Shown here one piece after another: positions 1-9,360 of a stretch of DNA of 64,000 nucleotides (position 1 is the stretch's first letter; every line of letters starts with the position of its first letter). The notes beneath the pieces were generated by a model that saw only the letters and a program-made list of their open reading frames with translations, was not told the origin of the DNA and made no database searches. A program made the position numbers and the translations under genes. The DNA comes from BRHc4a sp049323915 (GTDB lineage: Bacteria > Bacillota > Desulfotomaculia > Desulfotomaculales > Desulfocucumaceae). The stretch is taken from the NCBI GenBank assembly GCA_049323915.1, contig JBMOPC010000059.1, positions 1-64,000 of the forward strand, written 5' to 3'.

Positions 1-2
1 TA

Positions 3-991
3 GAGCTCTCGCCATACAGCGAACACAGGATCAACATGTTTGACCTTTATGAGTCCGAGGATGAGGACGGAAAGGTCAGGATAAACCTGGAAGAAACCGT
101 GAAGGCGGTCAGGGCGGTTGTTTTCAGGATGATCAGGGGCTATGACAACAGGGACGAGATACTTACCGGGAATGTAAAAATAAAAATAGAGTATCTAATT
201 AAAAAACTGTACAGCGACAGGGGGATCACCGAGAGCCCCGATGACCTTTACGAAAATGTAAGGCCTGACAGCACGGTATTCAACGTGGAAAAAAAAAGAA
301 AGCCATGCCGGTGCTGTCGGATCTCTATAACTTGATGAAGGAGGACCCCGAATTAAAAAATGCCGCCGATATACTCAAAACATTTACAGGGTACGGCGGT
401 TCAAGGTCAAACTCCATATTCGACTGCCAGTCCAACGTGGACATCTCGAAATGCCAGGCCTTTACAATATGCGTGGCAGACCTTGATGAGGAAATACTGA
501 GACCACTGGGGCTTTTTATAGCCACTAAGTGGACCTGGGAAATATTCGGCGGGGACCGGTCTGTTCTCAAGATGATTGTGACCGACGAGACCCAGCTGAT
601 AATGGACAGAAATGTTCCCGAACTGGCCGGCTGGCTGGAAAACGCCTTTCGCAGGGCCAGGAAAAAAAATATTTCCATGTGCAGCGCCACCCAGGGGTTT
701 GAAGTTTTTTTGCGGGCGGAGCAGGGTATAGGTGTTCTTAAAAACTCCACCACCAAGATACTGCTTAAGCAGGACAGCGTGGACATAGAGGCGGTGCAGG
801 AAAAATTCAACTTAAGCGAGGGGGAGTCCGCCTGCACTCTATTGTTTAAAAAGGGTCAGGGGATAATCAAGGTGGACAATGATTCCGCCCTCATCAACAT
901 AACCCACACCCCCAGGGAATATATGATGTTTACCAGCGACCCCAATGATGTGGTTGAAATACTGAGGGAGGCTGCGGCTGATGCTGGCTAA
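3..991 (+). CDS. VirB4-family type IV secretion ATPase, C-terminal part, split by a -1 frameshift
   Basis: The frame is open from the left edge, so the N-terminus and Walker A lie outside the window. Frame one (codons from base 3 to about 300) reads through a VirB4/TraE-like stretch (SPYSEHRINMFDL, then EETVKAVRAVVFRMI) into a run of nine A residues. The continuation, KKAMPVLSDLYNLM and onward, is in the -1 frame to 991. A hydrophobic strand ending in Asp-Glu (KMIVTDETQ, about 568-590) is the Walker B box and SATQGFEVF is the following conserved Gln motif. VirB4 proteins power assembly and substrate transfer in conjugative type IV systems at the inner face of the membrane. The stop overlaps the next start (981), so the genes are coupled. 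The split could be programmed slippage, a real mutation or a sequence error. Confidence 0.75.
288..300 (+). other. Slippery A-run where the VirB4 frame changes
   Basis: Reading in the upstream frame, the codons are GAA AAA AAA AGA; the heptamer A AAA AAA permits -1 tandem slippage, after which translation continues as AAG AAA GCC ATG CCG in the frame that carries the rest of VirB4. The nine-A run is also long enough for transcriptional slippage. Without a shift, the upstream frame ends at 335. Confidence 0.5.
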
Positions 992-3119
992 AAAGTTACC
1001 GGCGTTTTTTTTGTTTTTTTCCATTCTATTCTTTTGCGCCGCGGCCCGGGCGCAGGCCGGAAAGCCGGTTCATTCCCTATCTGTCAGTATTGTTCCGGAC
1101 AAAAACATTGTAAAGGTTATGTGGGACCACCAGGAGGGAGTGGCGGAGTATTCGGTTGAGAGGTGGGAGGCCAGGGGAACCAACCACTGGCATTTTGAAT
1201 TAAACAATAAGATGAAGCCCGAAGACACAGTATTGAAATTAGGCAAACTGGAACTGGCGCCCGTGGTATTCAGCCACCCCGCCAATTCAGGCAGGTACAT
1301 GGAGCTCTACGATGAAAACGTCAAACCCTCCCATACTTATTTTTACAGGGTCAACAGGGGCAGGGTGGAAGCGGTGGAGACAAAAAGCTCCGAGGTTGTC
1401 CCGCTTTCTGAAAGCCAAAAGAAAGAGATAAGTGACAGGCAGGCGGCGGGAGACGGTCAGCAAAGCCCCCGGGATAATCATGGCGGCCCCAATACATGGA
1501 AAGAAAGGGCCAGGGAGCAGGAGAAAAAGGCGGACTATCCCGAAAGGATGGCCGCCGACCTGATCATGGCCATTCCTAAATGGCTTGTGGAAGTTATAGG
1601 ACTTTATGACCCTCTGGAACTGGTATTTGGCTTTGAATTGGAAGGATCCCGCAAACCTTCCGGGGATAAGCCCATCCAAAAGGACCTTGTCTGGTACATA
1701 TTTAATGAAAAGGAATTTTCGGTGATCAGCGGCTTTTACTCCAGCGCCAAAGACGCTGTTCCTGTTTTTATGGCCATTGGAGTGGTAATCGCCGGGGTTT
1801 TCATTCTTTTCAGATCAGCCATGCCCGATGCGCTGCACTCAGCCAAAGGTTATGTAATCGGTATTCTTTTGTGCGCCTCTTTGATAAAGCTGGGGCCCTA
1901 CCTGCTGGGATTCTTTTTTGAGATCAACAGGGCGGTGGTGGCGCTGTGCCACGGGGTGATAGCCGGCGATATCCGGCAGTCCATGCTTCACACCATATAC
2001 AACGGGGAAACAAGGTCCCTGGGCTCCGCCATCATGGCGCTGGTAGCCTGCCTCTCCATAGGGGTTATTAATTTTCAGTTTGCCATGCGCAAATTGTTTA
2101 TAGCCATTTTGGTGGGGATACTGCCACTGGTGCTTATAAACGCAATTTATCCGGGCCGGAGAAACGCCCTGGCGGTATGGACAAGGGAATTCGCCTCTTA
2201 TGTCTTTATGCCCGCCGGTTTTGCCATCGGGCTTGCTTTTTTCATCCGTTTTCTGCATGACGGGGATTTCTGGGTGACTTTGGTCTGCCTGCTTTCCCTG
2301 CCCGCAATCAACGGGCTTGCAAGAGGGGTAATGGGTTTGTCCGATGCCGGGCTGGCGGCCGGAATAGGATCGGCGCTGGGGATGGGGGCTTTCTTTTCGA
2401 TGGGCGGGATGCTGAAGGGCGGAACAGGGGCAAAAGCGGGGGCGGCCGGGGCAGTTCAGGGGGGAGAGCCCGCAATAGACGCGGGGGGTTCATCAAATGG
2501 TAGTCCGGTACAGATTTTGGGAAGGGGGTCCCCCGGGATTGTGGGTTCAACTCTAAGGGGGGCGGCCCAACTTGGTGTGATGGGCACTGTGGCCCTTGCC
2601 GGAAGCATGCTGTCCGGAGCGGCGGCGGGGGACTCCCGGCCGGGGCTGGAAACCGGATTGAACTGGGGTGGGACTGCGGCGTCAAATATCACCGGTGCCG
2701 GTTACAGTATTAAAAATTTTATATCGGAAGTAAGGGAAAAGGGGTTTTCCGGGGCTACCGGCATAGTGGACAATTCCATGCTGATGGACCCGGGGGTGAC
2801 GGCCAGCCTTGCCAGGAAGGCACTGGGAGAAAACGCGGTTGGTGATGCCGCCGCCAGAACCGCCGCCACCGCTTCAAGGGTGGCTTATGCCGTCTCCCCG
2901 GTGGTGGCGCCGGAGGCCAGGGAAAGGCTGGACAGGGTCACCGGGACTGAATGGCAGGAATACGGTAAAAATCCGGGGAGCGCAGCCCAGGCCGGTGTTT
3001 TGGGCGCGGAATTTGAAAGAGTCCGGCAGACCCAGCATTTCAGGCAGATGTTCAATAGAATAAAAGACTGCCGGCATACCGGCGGTACCGGCGGCATACA
3101 AGGCTCTGCCTGGAGATAG
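981..3119 (+). CDS. VirB6/TrbL-like conjugation membrane protein with exported Fn3-like domain
   Basis: 712 residues. Residues 1-26 form a signal peptide ending in AAARAQA. Residues 30-135 resemble a fibronectin type III fold (WDHQEGVAEYSVERW, then HTYFYRVNRG). About six hydrophobic segments follow between residues 255 and 450, including VFMAIGVVIAGVFILF and LFIAILVGILPLVLI. The tail after residue 455 is rich in Gly and Ala and probably flexible. This is the layout of VirB6/TrbL channel proteins, polytopic with a large disordered tail; the N-terminal Fn3-like part is an addition. The gene starts inside the end of virB4 and is followed 10 bases later by the M23 peptidase gene. The VirB6 assignment rests on topology and neighbours, not on sequence motifs, so it is tentative. 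Confidence 0.55.
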   Translation: MLAKKLPAFFLFFSILFFCAAARAQAGKPVHSLSVSIVPDKNIVKVMWDHQEGVAEYSVERWEARGTNHWHFELNNKMKPEDTVLKLGKLELAPVVFSHPANSGRYMELYDENVKPSHTYFYRVNRGRVEAVETKSSEVVPLSESQKKEISDRQAAGDGQQSPRDNHGGPNTWKERAREQEKKADYPERMAADLIMAIPKWLVEVIGLYDPLELVFGFELEGSRKPSGDKPIQKDLVWYIFNEKEFSVISGFYSSAKDAVPVFMAIGVVIAGVFILFRSAMPDALHSAKGYVIGILLCASLIKLGPYLLGFFFEINRAVVALCHGVIAGDIRQSMLHTIYNGETRSLGSAIMALVACLSIGVINFQFAMRKLFIAILVGILPLVLINAIYPGRRNALAVWTREFASYVFMPAGFAIGLAFFIRFLHDGDFWVTLVCLLSLPAINGLARGVMGLSDAGLAAGIGSALGMGAFFSMGGMLKGGTGAKAGAAGAVQGGEPAIDAGGSSNGSPVQILGRGSPGIVGSTLRGAAQLGVMGTVALAGSMLSGAAAGDSRPGLETGLNWGGTAASNITGAGYSIKNFISEVREKGFSGATGIVDNSMLMDPGVTASLARKALGENAVGDAAARTAATASRVAYAVSPVVAPEARERLDRVTGTEWQEYGKNPGSAAQAGVLGAEFERVRQTQHFRQMFNRIKDCRHTGGTGGIQGSAWR

Positions 3120-3129
3120 GTGAGCGGAT

Positions 3130-4632
3130 ATGGACATGCATACCATTTTCAGCGCGGCCAAAGGCTCTTTAAGGAGGGCTGCCGGGGCGGCGCTTAAATC
3201 TGCGCTGAGCCCCGGTAAAGTAATTTTGGCGTTACTGGTTAAAAGACTGGCTATCTTATTGGTCCCTTACCTGGTTCCATTGGTGGCCATATTTTTTATG
3301 TTCTTTTTTGTTTACGGAATTCTTTTTCTGATCCCCAGGTATATTGTGGAGGATGTAAAATCCTACGGAGGCAGTCTGACCGATAAAGTGGTGGCCATAT
3401 TTTCCACCGGGCGGAGGGATAGCTGGACTCTGGGCGACGACCGGAAACTGTATGAAAAATATATAGAGCTTGACCGGAAATGGCTCAATAAATTCATGGA
3501 CCAGGAAACTCTTGACAGCTCAATGGTTTCCCACAGGGAAGGAAATGCCGCGGAAGAGGACGTCACCGTAAAAAAAGTGTGGGGTCGTTTTTATGACAGC
3601 GACAGCGGGATACCCGCGGAAAGGCCCCAGGTAAAGCAGCACTCGGTGAGCTGGGCTTTGCTGGCTGCTGTAGACAGGGTTTTGGGAGATCCGGTGATAA
3701 CCGGGCTCCCGGAGAGAAGGCCGGACCCCGGGGGGCATTTTAAAAGGCTGGAGCCGGTTTTGAAATGGCAGACTTTTGAGCTTTATTACCATTGTTCCTG
3801 GACGGAAAGGACCGGCAGCGGTGAAAACCGCAGTTCCGTGAGGTATACCAAAACATACAGGCACAGCATAAGGCTGCTCGCAGAGGTGCAGTCCTATGAG
3901 GCCGATAAAATGGTCTACAACTGGGAGTCAAAAAGGTATCATCACAGGGACCCCCACTCTGATTTTGTAGAGGAGGCGGTATACCCGGCGCTGGCTAATT
4001 CCCGTTCCCGGGGACCATACTTTCAAAAACTGAAGGATTTGCTGTCCGGGAGAGGGCTGTCAAAGGCCAGTAACCTGGAGCTGGTGCTGAACCTGGCCAT
4101 GAACTACGACGACGAATTTAAATATAACACGGGCATTATTTCCGGTAATCTGGCCGAGCTATTGGTTGACACCGAGGGCGCCACGCATTTCCCGTCCGGC
4201 AATGCCGGAGGGTTTCAATGGCCTGCGGGTAAATACATGACTGTTACTTCGGGATACGGCTGGAGGACCCACCCTGTGCTGGGAGGGCTTAGATTCCATA
4301 AAGGTGTTGACATTGCCATGCCGAGAGGGACGCCGGTTTTGTCGGCCTGGCCCGGCAGGGTCATACTGGCGGGATGGGTAACGGGGTATGGACAGACTGT
4401 GATAATCGATCACGGTAAATACAGGACTCTTTACGCTCACCTGCTGTCCTGTTCCGTTGACCCCGGACGGGAGGTGGGCATGGGCGAGGAAATTGGAAAA
4501 GCTGACTCCACCGGGATGTCAACCGGCGATCACCTGCATTTCGAAATAAGATCCGGCGCCGGGCATACGGAATACCATGACCCGGTGGCTCTATTCAACT
4601 CTGCATCCGCGGGGGAGGGTGTAATTAAATGA
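3130..4632 (+). CDS. Membrane-anchored M23 family peptidoglycan endopeptidase
   Basis: 500 residues. One long hydrophobic segment near residues 36-70 anchors the protein, with the bulk outside. The C-terminal 130 residues are a LytM/M23 metallopeptidase domain: the zinc ligands His390 and Asp394 (FHKGVDIA), His437 (YAHL) and the HLHFE motif with His468/His470 are all present, so it should be active. The middle part is unassigned. In type IV secretion systems of Gram-positive bacteria such enzymes open the peptidoglycan so that the channel can pass. Its stop codon overlaps the ATG of the next gene (ATGA at 4629-4632), which couples the secretion genes to the Tad pilus genes. Confidence 0.85.
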   Translation: MDMHTIFSAAKGSLRRAAGAALKSALSPGKVILALLVKRLAILLVPYLVPLVAIFFMFFFVYGILFLIPRYIVEDVKSYGGSLTDKVVAIFSTGRRDSWTLGDDRKLYEKYIELDRKWLNKFMDQETLDSSMVSHREGNAAEEDVTVKKVWGRFYDSDSGIPAERPQVKQHSVSWALLAAVDRVLGDPVITGLPERRPDPGGHFKRLEPVLKWQTFELYYHCSWTERTGSGENRSSVRYTKTYRHSIRLLAEVQSYEADKMVYNWESKRYHHRDPHSDFVEEAVYPALANSRSRGPYFQKLKDLLSGRGLSKASNLELVLNLAMNYDDEFKYNTGIISGNLAELLVDTEGATHFPSGNAGGFQWPAGKYMTVTSGYGWRTHPVLGGLRFHKGVDIAMPRGTPVLSAWPGRVILAGWVTGYGQTVIIDHGKYRTLYAHLLSCSVDPGREVGMGEEIGKADSTGMSTGDHLHFEIRSGAGHTEYHDPVALFNSASAGEGVIK

Positions 4633-6440
4633 AAGTGTACCTGATAGTGGGGTCGGAGCTGCATGACAGTCTTATGGAGGCACTGAAAAGGAACGGGTTT
4701 GAAGTGACAGGCCACCAGTACACCCTGGACGCCGCTGTAATAGCGCTGAGGAAAAAACCGCCGGAGCCGGACCTTTTTATAGTAAACGGACTGGCGCTGG
4801 CGTCGGGCGCTTCCGAGGGGGTAATCAACCGCGCCAGGTCAATGCTGTTTAAACTGAGGGAAATAAGGGTGCTGGCTCCCCGGAGCAGGGTATTGCTGAT
4901 ACTGCCCGGACAGGTTGCTCCCGGGATAATAAATAAAATAGTTTCTTTAGGGATTTATGATATACGCCAGGCCTCCCGTTTTGACGAGAGGACACTGTTG
5001 GGCTGGATTGAGAATCCCATGTCGCTGGCGGACTATACAGGCTATAACCCGGGCAGATTGTGTGACATTGAGCCCGAAGAAATCTGCTACGGCAGTGATC
5101 AAGACAACAAAGGCAGAGTGGGAAGGCTGCAGGGAGGTGTTCAGGCCGGAAGGGGCTTTGTATCAAAAATAGCCTCATCCATTGGGGAAATGAAAAAAAA
5201 TATGCCCCCGGAAGCTGCCGGCGGGTTGAAGCCGGCGATTATACTGGGTATTGGCGATACCCGGATAGAAGAGTGGATAAAAAGCAATTTTTCCGATCAG
5301 ATGACTGTACTGGAATCCCCGGTGGAGCCGGATGAGATCAAGGACAAGATAGACAGGCTGTCACCCGATATATGTATTTTCATGAGGCGGGGGGCCGGCG
5401 GGGGAATTGCCGATGCGGACAGCCTGGCCATATGGGCGGCCGAACGGGTTCCGGCAGTCCTTTTTATAGTGGGGGAACTGGATGAAAATGGCAGGCTGAT
5501 GGCTGACCGCGCCAGGGATGCCGGCATACGCCATATAATCACGTGTGAGAGAGGCGGGCAGATTTACGGCGATGAACTGGTTTATGTATTGAACGCCATT
5601 GCCAGGGAAATAAAAGGCAGGGAACCCGGGGGAGATCCGGGAGGGGTCGGTCCATTTAACGGTGAAGTGGTGAAAGCGCTTGGCTCTTTGCTCCAGGGGG
5701 TTAAGATAAAAGCCCCCCTCAAAAAGCCACGGCCCAGGATCAACAGGTCTGAAGGGATATCCCTGGTTGAGACAACTGAAAAACCGGTAACAGTTGTAAA
5801 GAACCCCACCGCCATTGTTCCCGGCGGGGTTTTGGCCGTGGTGTCGCCCTGGCGGCCCAACCTTGCGGGCAGGCTGGCCGCCCAGGCCGTAAAAATATTA
5901 AGCGAAGTTGAAGGGAGCGAGGTGGCATATATAGGGACGTCTAAAAACAGCACCGGGGCCATGTGGCTGGATGTGCCGGATGAGGTTTTGATGATGTCGG
6001 ACTGGCGGGTGCCCGGGTCTGATTACCCCGTTTCCCAGGGCAACCTTGTGATTTACGCCGTGGACCCTGCAAAAAACCTGTCTTTGGAATGTGAGGCCGG
6101 TCTCTGGAGTCTTTTAAAAGAGGCCAGAAAGACGTGCACTTATACTGTAATGGATTTTGCGGGGGATATGGCTTTGGCTGAAAAGGCGGTTCACCTGGGC
6201 CGTTCCGTACTGCTGGCGGTTGTGCCGGGAAATGACCCGGTGGAGTATAAGGTCTCATCCATATGGCTGAGAAACGTAATGGACGGCAAACAAAACATTG
6301 TAACCGGCATTGACCTCAGGGGGGCGCCTTCCACCATCCCGGAAGGTATAAGGCCAGGGGTGGTGATAAGGAACAACCCTGCCGACTCTCTGACCCTGGC
6401 CCTGAAAAAAATCAGCAATGATGAATTCATCTGGAACTGA
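4629..6440 (+). CDS. Receiver-like / degenerate CpaE-MinD-like protein of unknown function
   Basis: 603 residues, cytoplasmic, no membrane segments. The N-terminal 120 residues (MKVYLIVGSELHDSLMEALK, LFIVNG, VLLILPG) look like a response-regulator receiver fold without an obvious phosphoacceptor Asp. A second receiver-like unit appears near residues 200-320 (PAIILGIGDTRIEEWI, PDICIFMRRG). The last 200 residues begin with GGVLAVVSPWRPNLAGRLAAQ, placed like a P-loop but lacking the GKT signature, and contain CTYTVMDFAGD, the spot of the MinD Walker B. CpaE/TadZ proteins combine a receiver domain with a MinD-like domain, so this may be a non-ATP-binding relative that localises the pilus. This is inference from fold pattern and position before cpaB. 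Confidence 0.4.
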   Translation: MKVYLIVGSELHDSLMEALKRNGFEVTGHQYTLDAAVIALRKKPPEPDLFIVNGLALASGASEGVINRARSMLFKLREIRVLAPRSRVLLILPGQVAPGIINKIVSLGIYDIRQASRFDERTLLGWIENPMSLADYTGYNPGRLCDIEPEEICYGSDQDNKGRVGRLQGGVQAGRGFVSKIASSIGEMKKNMPPEAAGGLKPAIILGIGDTRIEEWIKSNFSDQMTVLESPVEPDEIKDKIDRLSPDICIFMRRGAGGGIADADSLAIWAAERVPAVLFIVGELDENGRLMADRARDAGIRHIITCERGGQIYGDELVYVLNAIAREIKGREPGGDPGGVGPFNGEVVKALGSLLQGVKIKAPLKKPRPRINRSEGISLVETTEKPVTVVKNPTAIVPGGVLAVVSPWRPNLAGRLAAQAVKILSEVEGSEVAYIGTSKNSTGAMWLDVPDEVLMMSDWRVPGSDYPVSQGNLVIYAVDPAKNLSLECEAGLWSLLKEARKTCTYTVMDFAGDMALAEKAVHLGRSVLLAVVPGNDPVEYKVSSIWLRNVMDGKQNIVTGIDLRGAPSTIPEGIRPGVVIRNNPADSLTLALKKISNDEFIWN

Positions 6441-6448
6441 GGTGTGAA

Positions 6449-7111
6449 ATGTCCAGGCTGAAAAAGATATCGCATATATTGGTGGCCGTGCTGCTGGCAT
6501 CAGCAGCCGGAGGGATTGTCTGGTACTATGTAAAAATAAACACCCCAAGCGTAAAGGTTGTGGTGGCTGCGGCAAGGCTTCCCATTGGTACAGTTGTGGG
6601 CCCGCAGCACGTAGTGTTAAAGGATTTTCCGGAGTCGGTGATGCCCAAGGATGCGGAAATCTCCATGCAGAATGTAATCGGCAGGACAGTAGTTTCCGGT
6701 ACTGTATTTGAAGGGGAGGTAATACGCCGGGGCCATATCGCCGAAGATACGGGCAGCCTCAAGGCTGTCCTTGACTCGTTGGCCCCCGGCAGGGAGGCGG
6801 TGGACCTGCCGGTGGAAACCGCCCCCGGTTTAAAGGGGGTGGCCGTGGGAGACAGGGTAAATGTTTATACGGAAATTGCAGTGCAGGCTGGTAAAGAAGC
6901 TGCGACCATTGTTGACTGTGTGGCCAGAGAGGCTGTAATTCTTGCCACCCCGGCCACTACGGTATCAGAAAAACCAAATTCCCTGGCCTCTGCGATGGAC
7001 AAGGGATCATATATTGTCGCCGTTATTCCGGAAGAATCAAAGAAAGTTGCTGAAGGCAAGGTAAGGGGGAAGAAATTCTCGTTCTCTTTCCTGCCCAGAG
7101 GGGGGCAGTAG
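6449..7111 (+). CDS. cpaB: Flp pilus assembly protein CpaB/RcpC (SAF domain)
   Basis: 220 residues. One N-terminal membrane anchor (residues 8-28), then a SAF domain with the typical signature VVVAAARLPIGTVVGPQHVVLKDFP and NVIGRTVVSGTVFEGEVIRRGHI, then the RcpC-type C-terminal domain (DLPVETAPGLKGVAVGDRVN). CpaB/RcpC sits on the outer side of the membrane and is needed for assembly of the Tad pilus. It lies 8 bases after the previous gene and 1 base before tadZ. A second, divergent copy is at 19542. Length is normal for the family. Confidence 0.85.
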   Translation: MSRLKKISHILVAVLLASAAGGIVWYYVKINTPSVKVVVAAARLPIGTVVGPQHVVLKDFPESVMPKDAEISMQNVIGRTVVSGTVFEGEVIRRGHIAEDTGSLKAVLDSLAPGREAVDLPVETAPGLKGVAVGDRVNVYTEIAVQAGKEAATIVDCVAREAVILATPATTVSEKPNSLASAMDKGSYIVAVIPEESKKVAEGKVRGKKFSFSFLPRGGQ

Positions 7112-7112
7112 G

Positions 7113-8006
7113 GTGAATTTCTTTAAGAAAAAAGAAAAGCCCAGGAAGCAGGAAGAAGGTATAGTCCTCTGGCAGGCCGGCCGGGGGGATGGTGTTCAGT
7201 CCGGTGAGGGGATAAAGGGGGAGGTAAAAAGGTTATTAAACCTGCCGGTATCTCCCGGTGCGCTGCCGGGCCATGGCAGGATATTCACTGTGCAAAGCGC
7301 GGTAAAGGGGGATGGCGCCAGCACCGTGGCGGTCAATCTGGCCGGGGTTCTGGCAATATCCAGTCCCGAAAGAGTGATTCTGGTGGACCTGGATGGCTAC
7401 GGGGCCGTAAGGAGCAGGATGGGACTTCCCGCCGGCGAGTGCCTGGTGAACATACTGGACTGGGAAGACATACACAGCCCCAGGGATATGGTGAGAGGGC
7501 TTTACACCCACACCTCGGGGGTATTGGTGGTGCCCGGTGTCATTCATCTTGAGCATGTTGAGAAAGTCACTCCGGCCCTGGTATTTAAAATGCTGACACT
7601 GTTAAAGGAAAGCTATGACTACATAATACTGGACTGCCCCCCGGTGGGGATTCATAACAACACCTGGGCGGCGGCCCTGGTATCGGACGTTATTCTCACA
7701 GTGTTCAGGCCGGACAGGACAAGCATCGATCTTATTAATGAGAACAACGGGCTTATGTCCAGGCTGGGGTGCCAGGAGAGGGTGTATGCGGTATTAAACC
7801 AGGCCGGCATACCCGGGGGGATCAGGGCCGGGGAAGTGGAGAGCAGGCTGGGGATTGACATCATTGCCGTTTTGCCATATTCCATCGGGGTTGCTGAAGA
7901 AAACAACCGGCGGCAAATGATCATACACAACCGCCATAAAGATGAGTTTACAAAGGCGGTCCATGTCCTTGCCGATAAGTTTTCAGCCAGGGAAAGGGCG
8001 GTGTGA
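7113..8006 (+). CDS. tadZ: TadZ/CpaE-like MinD-family ATPase
   Basis: 297 residues, GTG start. A deviant Walker A occurs at residues 65-72 (KGDGASTV, in place of KGGxGKT), followed by VILVDLDGYGAVRSRMG (switch I region) and YDYIILDCPPVG (Walker B). This matches TadZ/CpaE pilus-localising ATPases and related chromosome-partition-like proteins. No receiver domain is attached; one may be supplied by the separate protein at 4629. The loss of Gly-Lys in the P-loop may lower ATP affinity, as reported for some TadZ proteins. It is followed one base later by tadA, as in most tad loci. Confidence 0.75.
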   Translation: MNFFKKKEKPRKQEEGIVLWQAGRGDGVQSGEGIKGEVKRLLNLPVSPGALPGHGRIFTVQSAVKGDGASTVAVNLAGVLAISSPERVILVDLDGYGAVRSRMGLPAGECLVNILDWEDIHSPRDMVRGLYTHTSGVLVVPGVIHLEHVEKVTPALVFKMLTLLKESYDYIILDCPPVGIHNNTWAAALVSDVILTVFRPDRTSIDLINENNGLMSRLGCQERVYAVLNQAGIPGGIRAGEVESRLGIDIIAVLPYSIGVAEENNRRQMIIHNRHKDEFTKAVHVLADKFSARERAV

Positions 8007-8007
8007 T

Positions 8008-9360
8008 ATGGACCGGGAACTGATAAAAAAACTCGCCCAAAGGTGCGGTGAATACACCATGGAAAGCCCTGAAGAGATAAAGCCCGACCAGTATTCAAAG
8101 ATGGTCAGTGAGAGAATACAAGGGCTCAACGGGGAAAAATACGGGGAGATACGGGGCTATGTTCAGACGACTTTAAGCAACATATTAAAACCGGAGGAAA
8201 GAACAAGGAGCCGGGACCCCATAGTCCGGTCCAAGTTGAAAAGCATTGTGCTCAGGGGGCTTCTGGAAAAAGATATTCCCCTGGGGGAGGCGGCGTCTCA
8301 AATACTGGTGGAGGAACTGGGCAACGATTTACTGGGCTACGGCCCCATCGAGCCCTTTTTTTACGACCCGGAGGTAACCGAGATAAAGGCCAGTAAGGAT
8401 ATAATCAGGATTGAAAAGCAAGGCATCGAGAGGGAGGCCCCGGGGGTAAGGTTCCGGGATGAGGACCATATCCGGGATGTGCTGGAAAGGATGCTGGCCC
8501 CCACCGGCAGGAGGATTGACATGGCCAATCCCAAGGTTAACGCCAGGCTCATAGACGGCTCAAGAATGATTGCCCACATACCGCCGGTGGCGGTTAACGG
8601 CACAATGTTCACCATAAGGCGCTTCCGGAAGGACATGACGGTGGAAAACCTTATAAAAAGAAACGTAATCTCTCCGGAAGTGATGGAATTTCTTAAAGCA
8701 GCCGTGATATCAAAGCAAAATATCGTGATAAGCGGGGGCACCAGCTCGGGCAAGACAACTTTTCTAAACTGTCTTGCCTCATTTATTCCGGAGGATGAAA
8801 GCCTGGTCACCGTTGAGGACCCTGCGGAGCTGCAGCTCCAGCACACCAACGTAAGGAGCCTTGAGGCAAGGCCTGCCACGGCTGACACAAAAATTGAAAT
8901 AACCATGCGGGACCTGGTGGTGGACGGGCTGCGAATGGCGCCCAAGAGAATAATTGTGGGGGAGTGCAGGGCGGGAGAAGCATTCGACATGCTCCAGGCT
9001 ATGAACACAGGCCATAAGGGGTCGCTTACCACCGCCCACGCCAACTCCTCGCGACACTGCACAAAAAGGCTTGTCAATATGGTCCAGATGGCCAAGATGG
9101 ATATTCCTTATGACGGGATTGTGGAGCAGGTGGCCGATGCGGTTGATATCTTCATTCACGTGCTGAAGGACAAAACGGGCAGGAGGCGCATGGACCACAT
9201 CTGTGAAGTGGCGGGAACCGAACGGGTGGACGGAGGGGTTCTCAATGTAAAGCTTAACACCCTCTGGCAGTACAATCCCGGGAGGGATGCCTTTGAGCGG
9301 GTGGCGGAGCATTTTCAGCGCCGGGAGGCCCTTGTTGAAGAGGGGGGCTGGAATGCATGA
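8008..9360 (+). CDS. tadA: TadA/CpaF secretion ATPase, copy 1
   Basis: 450 residues, hexameric type II/IV secretion ATPase that drives Flp pilus extension and possibly retraction. The start at 8008 (MDRELIKKL) is preferred over an in-frame start 66 bases upstream because the latter lies inside tadZ. The N-terminal domain includes YGPIEPFFYDPEVTEI, typical of CpaF. The P-loop GGTSSGKTT is at residues 243-251, and RIIVGECRAGEAFDMLQAMN with TGHKGSLTTAHANS are the Asp/Glu and His boxes of the family. The stop overlaps the tadB start (ATGA at 9357). A second TadA at 20182 is only moderately similar, so the two machines are not a recent duplication. Confidence 0.93.
   Translation: MDRELIKKLAQRCGEYTMESPEEIKPDQYSKMVSERIQGLNGEKYGEIRGYVQTTLSNILKPEERTRSRDPIVRSKLKSIVLRGLLEKDIPLGEAASQILVEELGNDLLGYGPIEPFFYDPEVTEIKASKDIIRIEKQGIEREAPGVRFRDEDHIRDVLERMLAPTGRRIDMANPKVNARLIDGSRMIAHIPPVAVNGTMFTIRRFRKDMTVENLIKRNVISPEVMEFLKAAVISKQNIVISGGTSSGKTTFLNCLASFIPEDESLVTVEDPAELQLQHTNVRSLEARPATADTKIEITMRDLVVDGLRMAPKRIIVGECRAGEAFDMLQAMNTGHKGSLTTAHANSSRHCTKRLVNMVQMAKMDIPYDGIVEQVADAVDIFIHVLKDKTGRRRMDHICEVAGTERVDGGVLNVKLNTLWQYNPGRDAFERVAEHFQRREALVEEGGWNA

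Noticed and set aside
2308..2692. Long Pro- and Arg-rich minus-strand frames
   Set aside because: They are the reverse complement of the Gly/Ala-rich tail of the VirB6-like protein and have no start signal or family match.
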